Assembly (NCBI GenBank): GCA_903838055.1
Contig: CAILWV010000019.1
Span: 1-55,625, forward strand
Source of the DNA: an uncultured Bacteroidota bacterium
GTDB taxonomy: Bacteria; Bacteroidota; Bacteroidia; Flavobacteriales; Flavobacteriaceae
Direction of reading: 5' to 3'
DNA length: 55,625 nucleotides
This document shows, in pieces, positions 43,948-53,649 of this stretch. Both the position numbers and the translations under genes were made by a program. Under the pieces are notes generated by a model. That model was not told where the DNA came from and searched no databases. It saw nothing but the letters and a program-made list of their open reading frames with translations. Every line of letters begins with the position of its first letter. Position 1 is the stretch's first letter.

Positions 43948-46374
43948 TTATTTCTTAAATTTTAAATATTCTCCTTTAAAATTTTGATTTAAGATATTCA
44001 TCTCAATAGAATCTCCAATTGCGTTAGGAATAACTTCAATTGCTGCTTTTCCGTTTGACATTTTAATAGACTCACTTCCTGTTGGTGTTCCTTGGTTTTT
44101 TAAGGTTTGTCCACCAGATAAGCATTGAAAATAAACTCTTTCTTCATAATCTAAACAACGTAAATTATTTTTATCTACTGCAATTGCAGTTACTAAATAA
44201 TTCCCGTTTTTTAATTTTTCTGCTGATAATTTTAGTCCATCTGCAGCACCATTTTTAATAAATCTATAATTTACATCAATTGTATCAGTAACTTTAGAAC
44301 CATCACTATTAATTCCAATTGCAACAAAATTATTTTTACCCTCAGCAAAATTCACTTCCCAAGTTAATCCACAAGCTGGATAAGCAGTAATATCTCTAGT
44401 TTTTACGCCTAAAGAAACTCCATTTTGAAAGAACTCTACTTTAGGGCAATTACTAAAAACATTCAAAATTCTTGGAGTATTTTTTGGTCCTTGACGCTCG
44501 GTCCAAGTGTGAGATTCTATATAGGTAAAGGGTTTTTGACTCCAATAACTTTTAAAAACATAATAGGCATCTTTAGGATTACCGTTTCTATCTACCAGAC
44601 CTTTTTGGTTCATATACGGAATATCATCTTCTGGTCTTAATGGCGTTGCGAAGTCTTTAAACGACCATTGTAGATTTCCAACAAAAGTTGGATCGTTTTC
44701 GGAAATATGCAAATGCCAATCAAATAAATCTACAATATAACTTTCACTCCAATCTCCAATTTGAGCGATATTAGCGACTTTAGTTTGTACAATTGCTTCT
44801 TCCCATCCTTCTGATTTTATTTGACCTTCACCATTAATTGGATTTTCGGAATGACGTCCTACTTGGCTATCTCCACCATATTCGGCATGAATAAAGTGTT
44901 TATAATCTAATTTGTATTTGTCGATGGCTTTCTTGTAACTTTTGAAACTACCAGAATACCATCCTGACCATATAGAAGGGGAAAATACATCTACAATTTT
45001 AGAACCTTCTTCATATTTGCGAATTACCGTTTTTCTTGTTGGATCTAATTTATGAGCAATATCATTCAATTCCGATAAGAAAACATTCATTTTTTCAATA
45101 TTGTCTCCGTCTTTAAAATCGGGCAACCAACTCATTTCATTCCCTAATGACCAAAGCACAATAGATGGGTGATTATAATTTTGATTAATTATCTCGGCAA
45201 GCATATTTTTAGCATTAGTTTGCCAAACTTGATTTCCAATTCCGCCACGACACCATGGCAATTCGTCCCAAACCAATAAACCAAGTTCGTCACACGCTTT
45301 ATAAACCTCTGGATCTTGAGGATAATGTGCCAATCTTACAAAGTTGGCTCCCATTTCTTTTATAGATTCCATATCTTTTCGCTGCTGTTCATTAGACATT
45401 GCTGCTCCAACGCCAGCATGTTCTTCATGACGGTGCGTACCACGAATTAATACTCTTTTTCCGTTAAGAAAAAAAGGACCGTTATCTTTAAATTCATACC
45501 ATCTAAAACCAACTTTGTCTTGAATTTTATCTTTCTCAATTCCGTTTTCTAACAAGTAAACCGACACAGAATATAAATTTGGTTTGTTAATATCCCATAA
45601 CTCAGGATTTTTTATGTTTTTGAAATTTATTGAAGTAGTTTCGCCAGAAAAAGTACCTTTTTGAGAAGCAACTATCTTCCCTTTCGGATTGGTTAATTGG
45701 GCTACATAAGTCAATCCATTTGAATTATTAGTATCTTTTACTGTTGCAAGTATGTTTAAAGTTGCTGATTTTTCGGATACTTGAGGGGTAGTAATTTGAA
45801 TATTATCAATATTATTTTTTGACATTGTTAGCAACCAAACATCTCTTGTTATTCCGCCATAAATGATAAAATCACTTTTTTGAGATGGAATTACTTCAAT
45901 ATTATAACTGTTATCTACGCGCACTAATACTTCGTTAGAACCTTCCTTAATAAATTTTGAAATATCCAAAGTAAACCCAATGTATCCACCTATATGACCA
46001 CCAACTTCAGTTCCGTTTACATATACTTTCGTAGTAATATTAGAGCCTTCAAAGTATAATTTATATAATTTGTTAGGATCAATATTGGTAATAACAAGAT
46101 TTTTTTTGTACCAACTAGCACTTCGTCTATATCCAGGATCATTGTCTGTAGCATCAAGACTATTCCAGGAATGAGGCAAATTTAAGGCAACCCAATTAGT
46201 AGCATTTTTTGCTTCTGTAATATTTGCAGTTTCATTTTCTAAGTAATTCCAATTGTTATCGATATTAGTCTTAGTACGTTCAATGATTTCTGACTTTTGA
46301 CCATAAAATGAATTGAATCCAAAAAATAAAATAACAATTAGTAAATGAGAAGTGTTTCGATTGTTACATTTCAT
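43948..46374 (-). CDS. GH2 family glycoside hydrolase (beta-galactosidase/beta-glucuronidase type), periplasmic
   Basis: An 808-aa protein with signal peptide (LLIVILFFGFNSFYGQ). GH2 sugar-binding jelly roll (about 40-185, NLPHSWNSLDA, YKLYFEGSNITTKVYVNG), Ig-like domain (about 190-290), TIM barrel (about 298-600) and C-terminal Ig-like domains (DUF4982-like, about 610-805). Candidate acid/base Glu413 in WSLGNEMSW and nucleophile Glu498 in IHAEYGGDS. The RGTHRHEEHAG loop at the barrel start is typical. The sugar cannot be read off; beta-galactosidase, beta-glucuronidase and others occur in GH2. 3 bp after GH88, so the two are tightly coupled. Confidence 0.9.
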   Translation of the reverse strand: MKCNNRNTSHLLIVILFFGFNSFYGQKSEIIERTKTNIDNNWNYLENETANITEAKNATNWVALNLPHSWNSLDATDNDPGYRRSASWYKKNLVITNIDPNKLYKLYFEGSNITTKVYVNGTEVGGHIGGYIGFTLDISKFIKEGSNEVLVRVDNSYNIEVIPSQKSDFIIYGGITRDVWLLTMSKNNIDNIQITTPQVSEKSATLNILATVKDTNNSNGLTYVAQLTNPKGKIVASQKGTFSGETTSINFKNIKNPELWDINKPNLYSVSVYLLENGIEKDKIQDKVGFRWYEFKDNGPFFLNGKRVLIRGTHRHEEHAGVGAAMSNEQQRKDMESIKEMGANFVRLAHYPQDPEVYKACDELGLLVWDELPWCRGGIGNQVWQTNAKNMLAEIINQNYNHPSIVLWSLGNEMSWLPDFKDGDNIEKMNVFLSELNDIAHKLDPTRKTVIRKYEEGSKIVDVFSPSIWSGWYSGSFKSYKKAIDKYKLDYKHFIHAEYGGDSQVGRHSENPINGEGQIKSEGWEEAIVQTKVANIAQIGDWSESYIVDLFDWHLHISENDPTFVGNLQWSFKDFATPLRPEDDIPYMNQKGLVDRNGNPKDAYYVFKSYWSQKPFTYIESHTWTERQGPKNTPRILNVFSNCPKVEFFQNGVSLGVKTRDITAYPACGLTWEVNFAEGKNNFVAIGINSDGSKVTDTIDVNYRFIKNGAADGLKLSAEKLKNGNYLVTAIAVDKNNLRCLDYEERVYFQCLSGGQTLKNQGTPTGSESIKMSNGKAAIEVIPNAIGDSIEMNILNQNFKGEYLKFKK

Positions 46375-46377
46375 AAA

Positions 46378-47547
46378 TTAAAGGGCTTGTTTTCTAATTA
46401 TTGCTTCTAAAAAATAATAATCCGCATAGACGATTGGTTGGTCAATTTCATCTTTTTTAGGCCAATTCCCAGTACTATGATCTAGTATAAAAGGCCCTTT
46501 TACAGATTGATTTAATAAATATTTATCTGTGCTTAACGTAGTAATTACCTTATTTGCGTAATTTAAATATTCTTTATTTTTTGTAAAGGAAAATAATTCT
46601 ACTAATGCCGACGCCATAACAGCCGCTGATGATGCGTCTCTAGGAGAATTTGGAATACTTGTATCATTAAAATCCCAATATGGAATTCCATCGGCAGGCA
46701 TTGTTTTATTATTTATATAATATTTAGCAGTTGCCTCTGCTTGTTTAAGATATTCTTTATTTTTAGTATAACGATATGCCATTGTAAACCCGTAAACTGC
46801 CCAAGATTGCCCGCGTGCCCATGAGGATTGGTCGTTAAAACCTTGGTGTGTTCCTCTACTTCTTACGGCTCCAGAAATTGTATCATAATCTACAACATGA
46901 AAACAACTATTGTCTTTTCTGAAATGGTTTTTTAAGGTAGTATTTGCATGTTGAATTGCTATATCTTGATATTTTGTATCCCCAGTTAATTTAGATGCTT
47001 CAAACAATAGTTCTAAGTTGAGCATATTATCTATTATTACAGGAAAATCCCAAGATTCTTTGTTGTGATCCCAAGAACGAATAGCGCCAATTTTGGAATT
47101 AAAGCGGGTAATTAAAGTTTGAGCACTTTTTATTATTATTGCTTTGTATTTATCATTTTTTTCTACTTTCAAACCTTTGCCAAAACTGCAATAAACTTTA
47201 AAACCCATGTCGTGAGTATTTCCGTTAAACTTTTCTTTTTCAATAAAGGCATTCCATAAAGCAGCTTTTTCTTTATATCTCACATCGCCAGTTAATTTAT
47301 AAATTTGCCAAAGATTACCAGCAAAAAAACCACTAGTCCAATCTTTTGACGGAACTTTTTTAATTACACCCGTTGAGAGATTCATTGTTCTTGGAATGGC
47401 ATTTGAGTCTATAGGAAACTCAAGTAAATTTATAAATTTTGCTTGAATTTTTTTATCAATATCATTTGATTTTGGTTTAAACTGCGAAAAACAATTTAAC
47501 GAGATAACTGAAACAAGAAGTATAGTAAAAGAAGCACACATCTTCAT
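46378..47547 (-). CDS. GH88 unsaturated glucuronyl hydrolase, periplasmic
   Basis: A 389-aa protein from the ATG at 47547; the longer frame begins with TTG at 47556 and is less likely. Signal peptide (CASFTILLVSVISLNCFSQ). The alpha/alpha-barrel hydrates the 4,5-double bond at the non-reducing end of lyase products, freeing the unsaturated uronate. Asp113 (NTHDMGF) and Asp173 (VIIDNMLNLEL) match Asp88 and Asp149 of Bacillus UGL. RGTHQGFNDQSSWARGQSWAVYG is also a GH88 landmark (its parts lie near residues 233-255). It is the first gene of the 15-gene enzyme run and links the lyases to KduI. Confidence 0.92.
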   Translation of the reverse strand: MKMCASFTILLVSVISLNCFSQFKPKSNDIDKKIQAKFINLLEFPIDSNAIPRTMNLSTGVIKKVPSKDWTSGFFAGNLWQIYKLTGDVRYKEKAALWNAFIEKEKFNGNTHDMGFKVYCSFGKGLKVEKNDKYKAIIIKSAQTLITRFNSKIGAIRSWDHNKESWDFPVIIDNMLNLELLFEASKLTGDTKYQDIAIQHANTTLKNHFRKDNSCFHVVDYDTISGAVRSRGTHQGFNDQSSWARGQSWAVYGFTMAYRYTKNKEYLKQAEATAKYYINNKTMPADGIPYWDFNDTSIPNSPRDASSAAVMASALVELFSFTKNKEYLNYANKVITTLSTDKYLLNQSVKGPFILDHSTGNWPKKDEIDQPIVYADYYFLEAIIRKQAL

Positions 47548-47607
47548 AAAAAGCAATTTTAATGTAATTTAATAACTTTTGAAAAGGTAAAAAATATTCG
47601 AATTATT

Positions 47608-47703
47608 TTAAGAAATAAATCGAATGATAAGTAAACTGCCTACAGTAATTAAAAAAATCAGTAGCAGTTGAAATATATTTATTTTTAACTTTTTAGTTTT
47701 CAT
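47608..47703 (-). CDS. Possible 31-aa membrane micro-protein
   Basis: ATG to TAA frame on the minus strand encoding a short Lys-rich start (MKTKKLKI) and one hydrophobic segment (FQLLLIFLITVGSLLIIRFI). It fills part of the 243-bp gap between the HTCS and GH88 genes. A TAnnTTTG element lies only 4 bp upstream of its ATG. No homologue is known to me; it could be chance in AT-rich DNA. Confidence 0.25.
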   Translation of the reverse strand: MKTKKLKINIFQLLLIFLITVGSLLIIRFIS

Positions 47704-47707
47704 ATTA

Positions 47708-47715
47708 CAAATATA
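47708..47715 (-). promoter_or_regulatory. Candidate -7 element ahead of the GH88 operon
   Basis: Minus-strand TATATTTG in the gap between HTCS and GH88. No TTG at 17-23 bp upstream, so only a half match; the missing -33 box would fit an activator-dependent promoter. Confidence 0.3.
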
Positions 47716-47790
47716 TTGTTCGTTTTGATTGTGAAAATCCGAAAAAGGGTATTCAAATATCCACAATCAAGCAAAAACAAGGCCTATTTA

Positions 47791-50700
47791 TTAGTCATTT
47801 GAAGAATCTGTGAATTTATTAGCGTACTCAGTAGGTGTTTCTCCATATTTTTTTTGAAAACATTTACTGAAGTATTTCGGATTATTAAAACCAACTCTGT
47901 AACTAACTTGGGAAATATTTATCTTATTTTGTTCAAGCAATTGAGCGGCACGTTTCATTCTAATTTCATGAATAAATTCATTAGGAGTGAAATTGGTCCA
48001 AGCTTTTATTTTAGTGAACAACATTGTTCTACTCACCCCAAGTTCTGAGCAAAAAAATGGAATATCAAACTGTTCATTTGAAATATTTTCTTCCACAACT
48101 TTAAATGCTTTTTTCAACAATTGCTCATCCAAAGAAGAAACAACTATTTCACTTGGCGCGAAACTATCTTCAGAAGAAAATTTAGTTTTCAATCGGTTTT
48201 TAGATACAAGAAGATTTTTAATTCTTAATTTAAATTCTACTAAATTAAATGGTTTGCTAATGTAATCATCCGCGCCACTTTCTAATCCTTCAATTTTATA
48301 AATTAATGAGGATCTGGAAGTTAGCAATATTACTGGAATATGACTAGTTTTAATGTTTTCTTTAATTTTAGAGCATAATTCAGTTCCTACCATTTCAGGC
48401 ATTATTACATCACTAACAATTAAATCCGGAAGAAATTTCAATGCTTTTTTCAGTCCGATTGCACCATTTTCAGCAGTAATAACATTATATTCCTCTTTAA
48501 GGAGATTTTTCATAAAAGCACGTAATACTTTATGATCCTCGACTATTAAAATAGTAAGTTTATCTTCTGTATTTTCTAAATCATTAATATCATCTTCTTG
48601 AATGATTTCAGGTGAATTTAATTGCGAAGTGTATTGTTCTAAGTCATCACTTATTTTAAAATCTTTTACTATCTCTTTTTCTAAAAGGTGGTTTTTACCA
48701 AGGAGCATTTCCACTTTGAAAACAACGCCTTTTGTTGGTTTATTTTCTACAGTTATATTTCCTTTATGAAGTTCTATAATGTTTTTCACAATGGACAAAC
48801 CAATTCCAGTTCCTTTATTATAATTTATTTGTTCGTTATTATTAGCTGGAATTTCGAAAAACAAATCGAATATTTTATTTAAATGTTCCTTTGCAATTCC
48901 TACTCCTGTATCCTCTACTTCTATAATTATACGGCCCTGTTCTTTTCTGATTTTTAGCGCAATTTCACCTCCTTTTGGGGTATATCGAAAAGCATTTGAA
49001 ATTAAATTATAAAAAACTCGTTCTAATTTAAATCGGTCAAAATATACTAATATCACATCATCTGAAGATTCAAAAGTATATTTATAACCACCATCTTTGG
49101 CAAATTCTGTAAAAGACAAAAAGATTTCTTTAATATATTTTACAATATTACCCTCAGCTGTTTCTAAAACAAATTGGTTGTTTTCAAATTTTCTAAAATC
49201 CATCAATCTATTAATTAATGTTAATAGATGGTTTGCACTACTTTCAATAACAAGTAGTTTTTTATACATTGCATTAGATCCATTGTAATTTAATATTATT
49301 TGTTGCAACGGCCCTAATATTAAGGTTAAAGGAGTTCTAAATTCATGCGAAATATTAGTAAAAAACTGAAGTTTTGCACTATTATCTTCTTTTACTCTTT
49401 CACTTTCACGATATTCTAACAATAAATCCTGACGTAATTTTTCCTTTGATTTTATTATCCAAATAAGACCATAAAGAGCAGCCCAAATTAGTAGAATATA
49501 AAAACAAAGTGCCCACCAGCTTTTCCATGGAGCAGGTTTTACAATGATTTCTAAAGTGGTTGGAGTTGCGTTCCAAACCCCATCATTATTTGCACCTTTT
49601 ACTTCAAAAATATAAGTTCCTGAATTTTGAATAGTAAATGTGGCTTCAGTATTAGAAGTAGTTGTCCAATTGTTTTCAAGGCCAACCATTCGGTATTTAT
49701 ATTTGTTATTGGTTGAATTAACAAAATTTGGAATTGCAAAATTTATAGAGAAGTTTGCTTTATCGTAACTTAATGTTAATGATTTGGTATTTGTAATTGT
49801 TTCGTCTAAAACCTCCGTTTCATCTGCAACATTTACCGATTTATTAGCGACTTTAAAATCAGTTAGAATTACTTGTGGAGTGTATTTATTAACTACAATC
49901 TTTTTTGGTTCAAAATAAGTTAATCCAGATGGCCCTCCATAGTAAAATTTATTAAACCCTAATTGTAAAAAGGCATTATCATTAAATTCATTGCTAACTA
50001 AACCATTTTTTTGATCATATATAAATGTTGTATTATTGGTAAGATTATATTTTATTATTCCAAAATTGGAACTCATCCATAAATTATTATTGGCATCTTC
50101 AGATATTGAATGGATAGAGGTAACCTCAATATCATCCTTTGTTATATTTATTTTATGAAACGATTTTCCGTTGTAAGAAAAAAGCCCTTTTGCTTTTGTT
50201 CCTATCCAAATTGTTCCTTTTTTATCTTGAAATAAGGACAATATATCATCACCAGAAAGTACTTTATTATCAAAGAAATAATGTTTAATGTGGTAATTTT
50301 CATTATCAAAATCATTGAGATTAATTTCATTCAAACCGCTTTGAGTTCCTATCCAAATATTTTCTTTTTTATCAATTAACAAGGTTCTAATTCGGTTATT
50401 TGTAAGAAAATTATCCGAATAATTGTCATTACCAATTATCTTATATGTATTATTAGAATGGTCATAACGAATAAGCCCTTTTCCAAAAGTACCAATCCAA
50501 AACAAATCATTTTTTCCTTTTTTAATCACATAAATTCCCGATTCTTCTAATAATTTTTTTAATTCGGGAGCAATTTTTTCATTTACAAATCGCTTAGATT
50601 TTGTATCGAATGCTGCAATTCCTTTTGTAAAAGTTCCTATCCATAATAATCCATTATCCGAAATACACAATGATTTTATGTTATCTACTTCAACTCCATT

Positions 50701-51897
50701 TGAACTAGCAGAATTTACACTTGTAGTATTTCCTGTAATATTGTCAAGAATAGTGATTCCACCTCCTTCGGTACCTATATAAATATTTTTATTTGCATCT
50801 GCAACAACAGAACTTACTACATCAAAACTTAAGGCACTTTTTCCTGAATTCTGATTAATATTAGTAAAATTATTGTTAGAATCATCCCAAATACTAATAC
50901 CATTATAATACGACCCTAACCAAACAGAACCTTTTCGATCTGTATAAATAGATTTTATTTTACTAAAACTTGTCTTTTTTTCTGGATTATTATAAATTTT
51001 TTGAACTACTCCGTTTTTTTGAAGATTATATACACCATTATAAGTTCCCAACCAAATCCCTCCTTTTTTATCAAAATCTAAGGATCGAACATCAATTCCA
51101 ATTTGATATTGGTTGCCATTTTCAATAAACGGAATTATATTTTTTGATTTTTGATTATATTTTAATAACCCTTTATTCTTGGTTGCTACCCATATATTTC
51201 CGTTAGCATCTTCTTTAATATCCTGAACTATTAAAGGTTCTGTTTGTTGTGGAAGTTCTATATTTTTAAAACTAAAATGAGTGCCATTTCTCTTAATTAG
51301 CTTACATAATCCTTTAGATGTACCTATCCAAATTTCTCCTTTTTTTGTCTCACAAATGGATAGAACAAAATTATTCGGCAGACTATAAGCATCTCTAGAA
51401 GAATGCAAAACCGATAAAAATTTTCCCGTTGTTTTATTATAAACAGATAATCCAACGGAAGTTGCAATCCAAATTTCATTTTTTATTTCCTTAATATTCC
51501 AAATAGTATTATTGGAAAGTGATGTAGCATTATTCGCATGAAAAAAATGCTTAAATGTATTTTTTATTGGATTGTAACAATTTAGTCCGTTATAAGTTCC
51601 AACCCAAATATTACCCGAATTATCCCCTTCTATAGATAAAATATCATTGTTGCAAATAGATAAAGTATCTTTAGGATTGTTTCTAAATATTGTAAAGTTA
51701 CTTCCATCATATTTATTTAATCCATCGCGAGTTCCAAACCACATTTGTCCTAAAGCATCTTGATGAATAGCAATTATTGAACTCTGTGAAAGTCCATTTA
51801 GTGTAGTTATATTTTTTAATCTGTAGGAATTAGATTGGGCAAAAACAGGCGCAATGGATATAACTAAAAAGTAGTATATAAATATATATTTTTTCAT
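47791..51897 (-). CDS. Hybrid two-component system regulator (HTCS), one-protein sensor kinase and AraC-type activator
   Basis: A 1368-aa regulator of SusCD loci. Signal peptide to about residue 20; about 14 Reg_prop blades forming two propellers (to about 720, repeating IWIGT-like motifs); Y_Y_Y domain (about 725-785); one membrane helix (about 793-817); HisKA with His851 in NISHEFRTPLT; HATPase (NAFRYTPKGG, DTGVGIA, about 960-1050); receiver domain with Asp1163 (VSDVIMPE); AraC-type HTH at the end (about 1265-1360, VSYRVGFNNPKYFSKCFQKKYG). All key residues are kept. Binding of a periplasmic oligosaccharide should switch on the adjacent genes. It lies between the beta-helix gene and the enzyme run, all on the minus strand. 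Confidence 0.95.
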   Translation of the reverse strand: MKKYIFIYYFLVISIAPVFAQSNSYRLKNITTLNGLSQSSIIAIHQDALGQMWFGTRDGLNKYDGSNFTIFRNNPKDTLSICNNDILSIEGDNSGNIWVGTYNGLNCYNPIKNTFKHFFHANNATSLSNNTIWNIKEIKNEIWIATSVGLSVYNKTTGKFLSVLHSSRDAYSLPNNFVLSICETKKGEIWIGTSKGLCKLIKRNGTHFSFKNIELPQQTEPLIVQDIKEDANGNIWVATKNKGLLKYNQKSKNIIPFIENGNQYQIGIDVRSLDFDKKGGIWLGTYNGVYNLQKNGVVQKIYNNPEKKTSFSKIKSIYTDRKGSVWLGSYYNGISIWDDSNNNFTNINQNSGKSALSFDVVSSVVADANKNIYIGTEGGGITILDNITGNTTSVNSASSNGVEVDNIKSLCISDNGLLWIGTFTKGIAAFDTKSKRFVNEKIAPELKKLLEESGIYVIKKGKNDLFWIGTFGKGLIRYDHSNNTYKIIGNDNYSDNFLTNNRIRTLLIDKKENIWIGTQSGLNEINLNDFDNENYHIKHYFFDNKVLSGDDILSLFQDKKGTIWIGTKAKGLFSYNGKSFHKINITKDDIEVTSIHSISEDANNNLWMSSNFGIIKYNLTNNTTFIYDQKNGLVSNEFNDNAFLQLGFNKFYYGGPSGLTYFEPKKIVVNKYTPQVILTDFKVANKSVNVADETEVLDETITNTKSLTLSYDKANFSINFAIPNFVNSTNNKYKYRMVGLENNWTTTSNTEATFTIQNSGTYIFEVKGANNDGVWNATPTTLEIIVKPAPWKSWWALCFYILLIWAALYGLIWIIKSKEKLRQDLLLEYRESERVKEDNSAKLQFFTNISHEFRTPLTLILGPLQQIILNYNGSNAMYKKLLVIESSANHLLTLINRLMDFRKFENNQFVLETAEGNIVKYIKEIFLSFTEFAKDGGYKYTFESSDDVILVYFDRFKLERVFYNLISNAFRYTPKGGEIALKIRKEQGRIIIEVEDTGVGIAKEHLNKIFDLFFEIPANNNEQINYNKGTGIGLSIVKNIIELHKGNITVENKPTKGVVFKVEMLLGKNHLLEKEIVKDFKISDDLEQYTSQLNSPEIIQEDDINDLENTEDKLTILIVEDHKVLRAFMKNLLKEEYNVITAENGAIGLKKALKFLPDLIVSDVIMPEMVGTELCSKIKENIKTSHIPVILLTSRSSLIYKIEGLESGADDYISKPFNLVEFKLRIKNLLVSKNRLKTKFSSEDSFAPSEIVVSSLDEQLLKKAFKVVEENISNEQFDIPFFCSELGVSRTMLFTKIKAWTNFTPNEFIHEIRMKRAAQLLEQNKINISQVSYRVGFNNPKYFSKCFQKKYGETPTEYANKFTDSSND

Positions 51898-51969
51898 TCG
51901 ATTGAGAGTAAGAAAACAATTAGTTTTTACTAAGTTGTGAAATTATAATAAAACTAATTAATGACAATG

Positions 51970-53649
51970 TTAATTTTGTAATCTTTTTCTTAGTTGATAT
52001 TCATATAAAGAAGGAATTTTCTTCATAGACTGATTAATAAATTCTATGTAGGCATCTGGACCATATTTAACCGTGAAGTTTCTATTTCCATTTACTCCTA
52101 TTATTCTTGCAAATGGACCCTCGTCCATTCCATTAAGCTCAATTGGAGTGTTAAAATTATCCCCCTGAACATCAACAATTATGTTCCAAAAAGTAGAATA
52201 GGCACCATGTGATGGTTTCCAATAGCTAGCACCTCCACCAGCAAAAAGAGGATAAGTATTATCCGCATTTGGAGTAAAATGCACTTTTATATTATCGAAT
52301 AAATTTTGATGATTTGCACCTGCATGCTGGTCTAAATCTGGATCTGTAAAAATTTCACAATTTTCATATACATTTTTTGTAGAAAAAGTATTAAAACTCA
52401 AAGGGTGAACTGCTTTATTATAAACCTTTAAATTTTCAACATACACATTATGAACTCCACCCATTGCAACAGTATAATGAGCAATATTTTTTCCCTCAGT
52501 GACAATATCCTTTATTGTAACATTGGCAATTTCCTCAGTCAATATGCCACTATCCGCATTTTTTATTAGTACATCTCTAACCCAACTATTAAAAATTCGG
52601 GTAAGAAAAATACCATTAAATCCTGGTTCTACATGGTGCGCAACACGAGGAGCATCTGGAAATGAAATTCGTAAATGTTCAATTCCTACTTCAGACAAAT
52701 GGTTCCACTCTACAAGTAAAGCTTGATAATTTGGTTTTATATCAATAAGTAAAGGTGTATTAATAGTAACTTTATTTTTAGAAATTGCAGAAATCTCAAC
52801 TTGTTGACGAACTAGAGGTAAGGAAGGCAATTTCCAATTGGAAGAACCTATTTTAACTTTTGAATTTTTATATAAACTTTCAATGATTTCACCATTTTCT
52901 CCGTCTTTATTAAACATTTCTAATTCAACCACATCACCTACTTTTAATCCATTTACATTGGAAACATATACTACATTTTCACCTTTTTTCCCTTGTGAAA
53001 CATTAGCAAGAATATGCTGCGGAGTATCGTATTTATCTAAATAATACTTAACACGCTGATTAGGAACTTGTGTCCAAATAAATCCACCGGACCAAGCAAA
53101 CTGAGAAAATGGTAAATCAATATTATTTTCTTTTTCTACCTGCCGTTTATCTGTAGTGGTTAAGTACTCTCTTAATTCTGCTAATGATTCTTGATTTTTC
53201 AAATACAAAAGTGGACGCGGACAATAAATTTCAGTACCCTCTTTTTCTGAACCTGCCCCACGTAAAACAAAATTACTTCGTTCAATATATAGTATGTCAC
53301 TAAGGATTATTCTACCTGCAGGCAATTGTAAAACAACATTTCCTTGAACTTCATTTGCAGCTTTAAATGCTTTTAACAATGCTTTAGAATCGTCTAGATC
53401 ATCATTAGCAATAACTCCAAAATCGGTAGCCAATATAATTTTATCTTTAATTTCAGGCAATTGACTTGTTCCAAAATGGTATCCTGCATAACTAAAATCA
53501 GGCAAAAAATTTTGATTTGCAACTTCTTTCTGCCCTATTATTTTTGGAGTTTCTTGAGAATAAATGGAAGGTATATTAAGAAATAATAAAAATGAAGCAA
53601 AATGGCTAATTATTATTTTTTTGTTTTTAAAATAGAAATTGGAATGCAT
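51970..53649 (-). CDS. Right-handed beta-helix (pectate-lyase-like) protein without T9SS tail
   Basis: A 559-aa protein with signal peptide (SFLLFLNIPSIYSQ, cut near residue 32). N-terminal DFGVIANDDLDDSKALLKAF and LQLPAGRIILSDILYI are pectate-lyase-3-like. An inserted beta domain (about 190-300) precedes the long coils with GIEHLRISFPDAP, RIFNSWVRDVLIKN, DLDQHAGANHQNLFDN and PSHGAYSTFWN. These line up in order with the T9SS-tailed protein at 37572, so the two are relatives; this one ends after the helix and is probably periplasmic. I cannot name the family. His-rich motifs suggest catalysis on the same polysaccharide. It is the first gene of the locus, 72 bp upstream of the HTCS. Confidence 0.75.
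   Translation of the reverse strand: MHSNFYFKNKKIIISHFASFLLFLNIPSIYSQETPKIIGQKEVANQNFLPDFSYAGYHFGTSQLPEIKDKIILATDFGVIANDDLDDSKALLKAFKAANEVQGNVVLQLPAGRIILSDILYIERSNFVLRGAGSEKEGTEIYCPRPLLYLKNQESLAELREYLTTTDKRQVEKENNIDLPFSQFAWSGGFIWTQVPNQRVKYYLDKYDTPQHILANVSQGKKGENVVYVSNVNGLKVGDVVELEMFNKDGENGEIIESLYKNSKVKIGSSNWKLPSLPLVRQQVEISAISKNKVTINTPLLIDIKPNYQALLVEWNHLSEVGIEHLRISFPDAPRVAHHVEPGFNGIFLTRIFNSWVRDVLIKNADSGILTEEIANVTIKDIVTEGKNIAHYTVAMGGVHNVYVENLKVYNKAVHPLSFNTFSTKNVYENCEIFTDPDLDQHAGANHQNLFDNIKVHFTPNADNTYPLFAGGGASYWKPSHGAYSTFWNIIVDVQGDNFNTPIELNGMDEGPFARIIGVNGNRNFTVKYGPDAYIEFINQSMKKIPSLYEYQLRKRLQN

Noticed and set aside
47548..47556. TTG start for GH88 at 47556
   Set aside because: An ATG lies three codons later and gives a complete signal peptide.
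17866..53649. Prophage, integrative element or transposon origin of the locus
   Set aside because: No transposase, integrase, att-like repeat or insertion-sequence end was seen at either boundary or inside.
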